This document shows positions 59,636-64,000 of a stretch of DNA of 64,000 nt, piece after piece (the stretch's first letter is position 1; every line of letters begins with the position of its first letter). The stretch covers positions 648,627-712,626 of the forward strand of contig JAFDWS010000001.1 of the NCBI GenBank assembly GCA_018268375.1, in the 5' to 3' direction. The notes under the pieces are model-generated. The model was not told the DNA's origin. It did not search any database and worked only from the letters and a program-made list of their open reading frames with translations. The position numbers and the translations under genes are program-made. The DNA is from Armatimonadota bacterium. GTDB taxonomy: Bacteria > Armatimonadota > Fimbriimonadia > Fimbriimonadales > Fimbriimonadaceae.

Positions 59636-60378
59636 TTGAACATTGCTCCGGGAGTCACGCCGAACGCCTTGCGGAACGCCGACACGAACGCGCTTTCGCT
59701 CTCATAGCCCACGTTGTAAGCCGTCCTGCCGACCGGTTCTCCCGCCGCAAGGTGCCGCAGCGAGGCCGTGAGCCGGGCTTGCTGCCGCCAAGCGCCCAGA
59801 GAGAGTCCGGTTTCCTCGCGAAACCGGCGCTCAAGAGTGCGCCGGGACAGCCCGGCTGAGTCGCAAGCCGCTTCCACGGGTGTGCGCGGGTCTTGCAACA
59901 GGCCAGCAGCTGCGCGGACGTTGGGCGAGGACGGTTGCGGCAAGTGGGTGGGAAGCACGGGCAGCACGGGAAGAAGGTCGATCAGGAGATCCGCCAGTCG
60001 CCGGTGGTGAGGGTTTGCCTCGAGGAGCGCCCCGGTCAAGGCGACATGATCGATCAGTTCGCGGACGAGCGGTGTCACCGCGACCGTCGAACATTCTCTG
60101 GGCACAGACTTGCTTGGATGAAAGTAGAGGCAGCGTAGATCGACCCGTCCATGCCCTGTCACTTCGTGCCGGATTCCGGCCGGTACCCAGACTGCCCGGT
60201 GCGGAGGCACCGTCCAACTTCCCTGCTCGGTCGAGACCGTCATGACGCCCTTGACCGCGTACGCCAACTGCGTCCAGTGACGGTCGAAGAACGAGATGCT
60301 ATACCCAGAAGGCATGAGCAAGGGCCAGGTGCGAACAAGGACGTGGGGCTCAGGACTGGCGTGGCGCGATTTCGACAT
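59632..60378 (-). CDS. AraC-family regulator with cupin sensor
   Basis: Predicted 248 aa. The N-terminal part (about 10-90) is a cupin-type ligand domain: QLAYAVKGVMTVSTEQGSWTVPPHRAVWVPAGIRHEVTGHG. The C-terminal double HTH is PVEAACDSAGLSRRTLERRFREETGLSLGAWRQQARL and VGRTAYNVGYESESAFVSAFRKAFGVTPG. Ligand unknown. It is divergent from the VOC gene at 60425, a likely target because the two starts are 46 bp apart. The downstream ankyrin gene overlaps it. Confidence 0.92.
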   Translation of the reverse strand: MSKSRHASPEPHVLVRTWPLLMPSGYSISFFDRHWTQLAYAVKGVMTVSTEQGSWTVPPHRAVWVPAGIRHEVTGHGRVDLRCLYFHPSKSVPRECSTVAVTPLVRELIDHVALTGALLEANPHHRRLADLLIDLLPVLPVLPTHLPQPSSPNVRAAAGLLQDPRTPVEAACDSAGLSRRTLERRFREETGLSLGAWRQQARLTASLRHLAAGEPVGRTAYNVGYESESAFVSAFRKAFGVTPGAMFK

Positions 60379-60424
60379 AACTTGACGATTTCAAGAGATT
60401 CTGCCATCCCCATTGTATTGCACA

Positions 60425-60808
60425 ATGCCGAGCATGCGGAGCGCACCAGCCTTTCAGGTCAGCCATTTCTCTATCAACGTCGACGACACCGACCGCGCCC
60501 AGAAATTCTATGGCGGGCTCTTCGGCTGGACATTCACCCCGTGGGGCCCTCCCGGGTTCTTTCTCATTGACACGGGCGGGATCGTCCATGGCGCCATCCA
60601 ACAGCGGCGCGAGCCGCTTTCAGGCACGGGGATGAGGGGATTCGAAGTCACGATCACTGTCGAGGACGTCGACGTGACCCTCGCCAAGGCGGTCGAGATG
60701 GGGGCCACAGTGCACTTTCCGAAGTCAACGATTCCCACCGTCGGTGACATCGCGACGTTCTACGACCCCGAAGGGAACTACGTCAGCATCGCGAAGTACG
60801 AAAGCTAG
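60425..60808 (+). CDS. VOC (glyoxalase-fold) protein
   Basis: Predicted 127 aa from the ATG at 60425 (MPSMRSAPAFQVSHFSINVDDTDRAQKFYGGLFGWTF). It has the full VOC pattern: first unit with PPGFFLIDTGGIVHGAI, second unit with GFEVTITVEDVDVTLAKAVEMGATVHFPKSTIPTVGDIATFYDPEGNYVSI. The likely metal ligands are His 14 and the Glu near the end. This style is close to hydroxylase/bleomycin-resistance-like proteins. Adjacent divergent AraC regulator suggests inducible control. Confidence 0.9.
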   Translation: MPSMRSAPAFQVSHFSINVDDTDRAQKFYGGLFGWTFTPWGPPGFFLIDTGGIVHGAIQQRREPLSGTGMRGFEVTITVEDVDVTLAKAVEMGATVHFPKSTIPTVGDIATFYDPEGNYVSIAKYES

Positions 60809-60832
60809 AGGGCTTTGGATTTCGGATCGACG

Positions 60833-61225
60833 CTAGGTCGAACACTTAGCGACGCGGGAAATCCGGCCGTCCTTACCTACATAAACGAACACTGCGTACC
60901 AGAGGCTGACGTAGCACACGACGCGTTCGTTCTCGGGTCGAGGAGGCTTGAGGCTCCAGCCCATATCATGGACCTCCTCTTGGAGTCCTGCCAAAGCCTG
61001 GTCAGCGGGCCAGTCTAGGCGGCGGCCCGCCTTAAGATGCATCGACTTGAATTGTTGGTCGAGGGTGGCGATGTTGATGTCGCCATCCCCCCCAATCATC
61101 GATTTCGCCCGCTCGGCGATAAGGTCGATCGGACGGGCGTGAAAGAAGTAGTACGGCGCGGCGGCGATGCCAAGCATGACTGCGGCGAATGCAACCAGCC
61201 CTATCGCCACATAGGCCATCCGCAT
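60833..61225 (-). CDS. Small membrane-anchored hypothetical protein
   Basis: Predicted 130 aa. An N-terminal membrane helix (MAYVAIGLVAFAAVMLGIAAAPYYFF) is followed by a soluble part with SMIGGDGDINIATLDQQFKSMHLKAGRRL and RVVCYVSLWYAVFVYVGKDGRISRVAKC. The pattern 'VxVYxGKDGxISRV' suggests a small beta domain. No family recognised. It is convergent with the VOC gene (24-bp gap) and lies 3' of aspS, in the same orientation. Confidence 0.6.
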   Translation of the reverse strand: MRMAYVAIGLVAFAAVMLGIAAAPYYFFHARPIDLIAERAKSMIGGDGDINIATLDQQFKSMHLKAGRRLDWPADQALAGLQEEVHDMGWSLKPPRPENERVVCYVSLWYAVFVYVGKDGRISRVAKCST

Positions 61226-61268
61226 CTGACAAGGTCAACGCCTGAAGGTCCCTTAGAGTTTCATTGAG

Positions 61269-61313
61269 GCAGACCTGGAGGTCTGCGCACCAAATGCGGG
61301 CCTGGAGACCCGC
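61269..61313. repeat. Two adjacent REP-like palindromes
   Basis: The first unit is GCAGACC-TGGA-GGTCTGC (61269-61286). The second is GCGGGCC-TGGA-GACCCGC (61296-61313), with one stem mismatch. They share the TGGA loop and are each followed by GCACC/GCTCC. The unit at 30594-30616 has the same architecture in the opposite orientation. They lie in the 120-bp gap after aspS. Confidence 0.7.
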
Positions 61314-61345
61314 GCTCCGGGCCCGAAAGAACCGGCGCCTCAGAA

Positions 61346-63166
61346 CTACTTCGTCACAGGTTTCTTAGTCAGCCCCATCTCGTCCCACTGCCGCGAGTCG
61401 ATCTCCGAGGGCGCGTCCATCATCGGGTCGTAGCCGCCGCCCAGCTTCGGAAAAGCGATGACCTCGCGGATGTTGTCGTCGTCGGTGAGGAACATCACCA
61501 TGCGGTCGATGCCGGGGGCGATGCCGCCGTGGGGAGGCGCTCCAAAGGCGAAGGCTTCTAAGATGTGGCCGAAACGCGACTGCTGCTCCTCGTCGCTCAC
61601 ACCGATCAGCTTGAAGATCCGCGCCTGGACGTCCGGCCGGTGGATCCGGATGGAGCCGCTCGCCCATTCGGTTCCGTTGCAGACCACGTCGTAACAGTCG
61701 GCGCGGATCCTGCCAGGATCGGTGTCGAGGTAAATGAGGTCCTCCGCCTTCGGGGACGTGAACGGGTGGTGGGTGGGATCCCAGCGCTGTTCATCCTCGT
61801 TCCAATCGACGAGCGGAAAGTCGAGCACGAACGCAAACGCCAGCTTGCGCTTGTCCCGGAGGCCGCACGCCTCGCCGATGGCCAAGCGCAACCGCGCCAA
61901 AGCCTCGCACGAGACGGCCCAACTGTCGGCGACAAAGCACACCAGGTCGCCGCCCTTTGCTCCTGCCGCAGCAATGAGCGCCAGGGTCTCCTCCGGCTTC
62001 AAGAACTTGGCCATCGCACCTCTAACGAACGTGCCGCCGCCGAGGTCGATCGAGCCTTCGTGCGCCTCGCTCTCCACGTAGAGGGACGCCATTCCTTTCG
62101 CTCCAAAGCTCTTGCACAGCTCCTCGAGCTCGCCGACGTCCTTGCGACTGAGCTTTGCGCCACCCGGATAGAGCACGCCACGCACGAAACCGCCGCCCTG
62201 CACGCAGTTGCTGAACACGCCAAACCCGCAATCCCGCACCTGCTCGCTGACGTCGAACAATTGCAGAGCGAACCTGAGGTCAGGCTTGTCGTTCCCGTAG
62301 AGCCGCATCGACTCGTCATAAGTGAGCCGGGTGAACGGCTCGACCTTGTCCTTCTCGAGCGCAAAGTCACCGATCAGTTCGTTGATGACCGAGAGCGTCA
62401 TCCCCTCGATCAGTGTGAGCACGTCCTCTTGGGTCGCGAACGACATTTCAAGATCGAGCTGGGTGAACTCAGGCTGGCGGTCTGCGCGCTGTGCCTCGTC
62501 ACGGAAGCACTTCGCGATCTGGTAGTAACGCTCGAGCCCGCCCACCATCAAGAGCTGTTTGTACTGCTGAGGTGACTGCGGCAGCGCATAGAACTTGCCG
62601 GGTTCCAAGCGATAGGGCACGAGATAGTCTCTGGCGCCCTCAGGAGTGGACTTCGTGAAGATCGGCGTCTCCGTCTCGATGAAACCACGGTCGTCCAAAT
62701 AAGCACGGATCTTGCGGACCGCGGCTGCCCGAAGGGCCAGCCGCTGGTGCATCGTGGGGCGGCGCAGGTCGAGGTAGCGGTATTTGACCCGCAACTCCTC
62801 GTTGACCTTGACCATCTGTTCCTCGTCGCTGACAGGGAACGGCAAGACCGCGCACTCGTTCAGCACGGTCATCCCTGTGACGATGACTTCGACCTGGCCG
62901 GTTGGTAGCTTTGGGTTCACGTTAGCGGCGTCCCGCGGCTCCACGCGACCACTGACGCTCAAGCACGTCTCAGGTCGAATATCTGGCTTGCCTTGGGTCT
63001 CGGGGTCGATCATGAGCTGCACCAGGCCGGTTCGGTCGCGCAAATCGACAAAAAGCAGTCCACCAAGGTCGCGGACGCGGTGCGCCCAACCATTAAGGGT
63101 GATGTCTTGTCCGATTTGCGATGGCCGGACCTCACCGCACCAAACCGTGCGCTGGGGGAAGTTCAT
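61346..63166 (-). CDS. aspS: Aspartate--tRNA ligase, bacterial type
   Basis: Predicted 606 aa. The N-terminal OB-fold anticodon domain ([29 protein letters not shown]) is followed by class II catalytic motifs: [13 protein letters not shown] and [31 protein letters not shown] (motif 2), a central GAD domain, and motif 3 [16 protein letters not shown] near the C-terminus. The GAD insertion marks the bacterial AspRS type. The C-terminal extension ([25 protein letters not shown]) is normal. The enzyme charges tRNA-Asp, and possibly tRNA-Asn if an amidotransferase is present. Start ATG at 63166. Confidence 0.97.
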   Translation of the reverse strand: MNFPQRTVWCGEVRPSQIGQDITLNGWAHRVRDLGGLLFVDLRDRTGLVQLMIDPETQGKPDIRPETCLSVSGRVEPRDAANVNPKLPTGQVEVIVTGMTVLNECAVLPFPVSDEEQMVKVNEELRVKYRYLDLRRPTMHQRLALRAAAVRKIRAYLDDRGFIETETPIFTKSTPEGARDYLVPYRLEPGKFYALPQSPQQYKQLLMVGGLERYYQIAKCFRDEAQRADRQPEFTQLDLEMSFATQEDVLTLIEGMTLSVINELIGDFALEKDKVEPFTRLTYDESMRLYGNDKPDLRFALQLFDVSEQVRDCGFGVFSNCVQGGGFVRGVLYPGGAKLSRKDVGELEELCKSFGAKGMASLYVESEAHEGSIDLGGGTFVRGAMAKFLKPEETLALIAAAGAKGGDLVCFVADSWAVSCEALARLRLAIGEACGLRDKRKLAFAFVLDFPLVDWNEDEQRWDPTHHPFTSPKAEDLIYLDTDPGRIRADCYDVVCNGTEWASGSIRIHRPDVQARIFKLIGVSDEEQQSRFGHILEAFAFGAPPHGGIAPGIDRMVMFLTDDDNIREVIAFPKLGGGYDPMMDAPSEIDSRQWDEMGLTKKPVTK

Positions 63167-63218
63167 GGGAGCGCATAGGATACCGGGGCCGGTGTCCTAG
63201 GCTCAGGGATTCCGCTCG

Positions 63219-63542
63219 CTAGTCTCTCGGGCCGCGGTGTGGATCGACGGGCGGGTCATTAGGTTCTTCGGGCAGTCGCTCTGGCTCGATAGGCTCGTCC
63301 GAAGGCTTGCCGGGAAGCTTGCGGCCCGGGCGGTCGTCACCAGGATTCGGGTTCGGAGCGTTCGGAACCTCGGGCGAGGGCCTTTGGTTCGGATCCTCGG
63401 GATCGACCGGATAGCCGCCCTCCAGCTCAACGTTCCCGGAGGTGAAGGGAAAGAAGCTGGGCTCTTTGGAACCTGGGTAAACGCCCTCTGTCCCGGTCAG
63501 CCTGCCAGAACCATCCGGCTCTTCTCTGTCACGGCGCTTCAT
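63219..63542 (-). CDS. Pro/Asp/Glu-rich small protein
   Basis: Predicted 107 aa, very rich in Pro, Glu, Asp and Arg and likely disordered. It begins MKRRDREEPDGSGRLTGTEGVYPGSKEP and continues in PEDPNQRPSPEVPNAPNPNPGDDR-type repeats. The 'EPDGSGxLTGTEGVYPGS' start looks like a conserved motif because it is the only compositionally ordered part. No membrane segment or signal. Function unknown; it lies between aspS and the NDH-2 gene, in the same direction as both. Confidence 0.6.
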   Translation of the reverse strand: MKRRDREEPDGSGRLTGTEGVYPGSKEPSFFPFTSGNVELEGGYPVDPEDPNQRPSPEVPNAPNPNPGDDRPGRKLPGKPSDEPIEPERLPEEPNDPPVDPHRGPRD

Positions 63543-63610
63543 ATCTCTGCTTACGCCTGCACGGAGCAGCGAGAAGGACTGCGAGGGTCCCCCGACCCGT
63601 CAACTCCGAG

Positions 63611-64000
63611 TCATGGCTTGCGAGTGATGAGCCTTGCTCCTCGCCAAAAGGTGAAGTAAGCCCAAGCCCACTGAACGAACACCAAGATTCTGCTTTGTGC
63701 GGTGAGGAGAGTCCAAATGTGAAGTCCTGACCACATCATCCAGGCCACAAAACCTCGAAAATGGCGGCCCCCCACAACTGCGACCGCCGAGCTCCTCCCT
63801 ATGGTGGCCATCGTTCCCAGATCCTTGTAGCGGAACGCGCCCCGCTCTTTGCCTTCGATGAGGCGAGCAACGTAGCGGCCCTGCTGCATGGCAACTTGCG
63901 CGACGCCCGGCAGCCCTTTTCCGTCAGCAGTCGAGAACGCCGCGACGTCGCCGATCACGAACACCCCTTCCTTGTCGGGGACGCGGCAATGGTCGTCAAC
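63611..64000 (-). CDS. Type II NADH dehydrogenase (NDH-2)-like FAD oxidoreductase, C-terminal part
   Basis: The last 129 codons are in the window; the frame is open to the right edge, so the 5' part is missing. It reads VDDHCRVPDKEGVFVIGDVAAF, the second FAD-binding motif. LPGVAQVAMQQGRYVARLI and the C-terminal membrane-binding segment GRHFRGFVAWMMWSGLHIWTLLT...FVQWAWAYFTFWRGARLI follow. These are typical of NDH-2 enzymes that pass electrons from NADH to menaquinone without pumping protons. The presence of mqnC elsewhere fits menaquinone as acceptor. Catalytic N-terminus not visible. Confidence 0.9.
   Translation of the reverse strand, partial: VDDHCRVPDKEGVFVIGDVAAFSTADGKGLPGVAQVAMQQGRYVARLIEGKERGAFRYKDLGTMATIGRSSAVAVVGGRHFRGFVAWMMWSGLHIWTLLTAQSRILVFVQWAWAYFTFWRGARLITRKP

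Noticed and set aside
61565..62575. Long plus-strand frame opposite aspS
   Set aside because: Antisense shadow of a conserved synthetase; no family features.
1..64000. Search for CRISPR arrays, tRNA/rRNA genes, insertion sequences and prophage genes
   Set aside because: No regularly spaced repeats, cloverleaf-like segments, transposases, integrases or phage structural genes were recognised by reading; a tRNAscan or IS search would settle small ones.

Overview
This 64 kb window is chromosomal DNA from a bacterium with moderately high GC. It reads like a member of the Armatimonadota, probably Fimbriimonadia. That placement is inferred from content: a DUF1559-like 'FLDGH' secreted protein, a PEP-CTERM protein, many large secreted beta-propeller/HAF-repeat/PKD proteins and lipoproteins, a futalosine-pathway menaquinone gene (mqnC), a B12-dependent ribonucleotide reductase with nrdR, and a tricorn-like protease. 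I see no phage, insertion sequence, CRISPR array, rRNA or tRNA gene. About 66 protein genes are supported, including one 56-residue gene and two genes cut by the window edges. Many starts were moved inward from the longest ORF because the upstream part is only the shadow of a neighbouring gene.

Layout. 1-5.3 kb: 3' end of a nitrilase-like gene, several secreted or small proteins, mqnC and a PEP-CTERM protein. 5.4-11.5 kb: a minus-strand cluster, probably an operon, running solute-binding lipoprotein, two ABC sugar permeases, secreted beta-helix/PA14 protein, PaiB-like flavin protein; no ATPase is encoded, so a shared one is presumed. 11.5-14.5 kb: pheS-pheT, with an unusually short PheT. 14.5-23.7 kb: membrane glycosyltransferase-like protein, TlpA-type thioredoxin, tricorn protease, GNAT enzyme, cytochrome-c-like lipoprotein, Gly-rich secreted protein, and a small regulatory/VOC cluster. 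23.7-30.6 kb: EamA transporter, secreted propeller protein, gyrA and a secreted double phosphatase-like protein. 30.8-36.6 kb: AAA+ ATPase, paralogous membrane-protein pair, sugar isomerase-like TIM barrel, small membrane proteins and a DUF1287 lipoprotein; a 47-bp leader repeat occurs twice here. 36.6-52.9 kb: large PKD protein, MFS transporter, S41 peptidase, DinB-like and VOC proteins, many secreted proteins. 53.1-54.4 kb: an AT-richer two-gene island of unknown function. 54.4-58.8 kb: nrdR-nrdJ with a pair of NrdR-box-like sites. 58.8-64 kb: DUF486 membrane protein, ankyrin/AraC pair, VOC protein, aspS and the 3' end of an NDH-2 type dehydrogenase.

Most of the window is ordinary housekeeping and secretome DNA. 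The features most worth following up are the duplicated 47-bp leader, a shared uncharacterised C-terminal domain in two secreted proteins, PheT without its N-terminal tRNA-binding domain, the 9-bp minisatellites inserted in frame in nrdJ, the AT-rich two-gene island, and small families of intergenic palindromes. I found no convincing new defence or mobile system.
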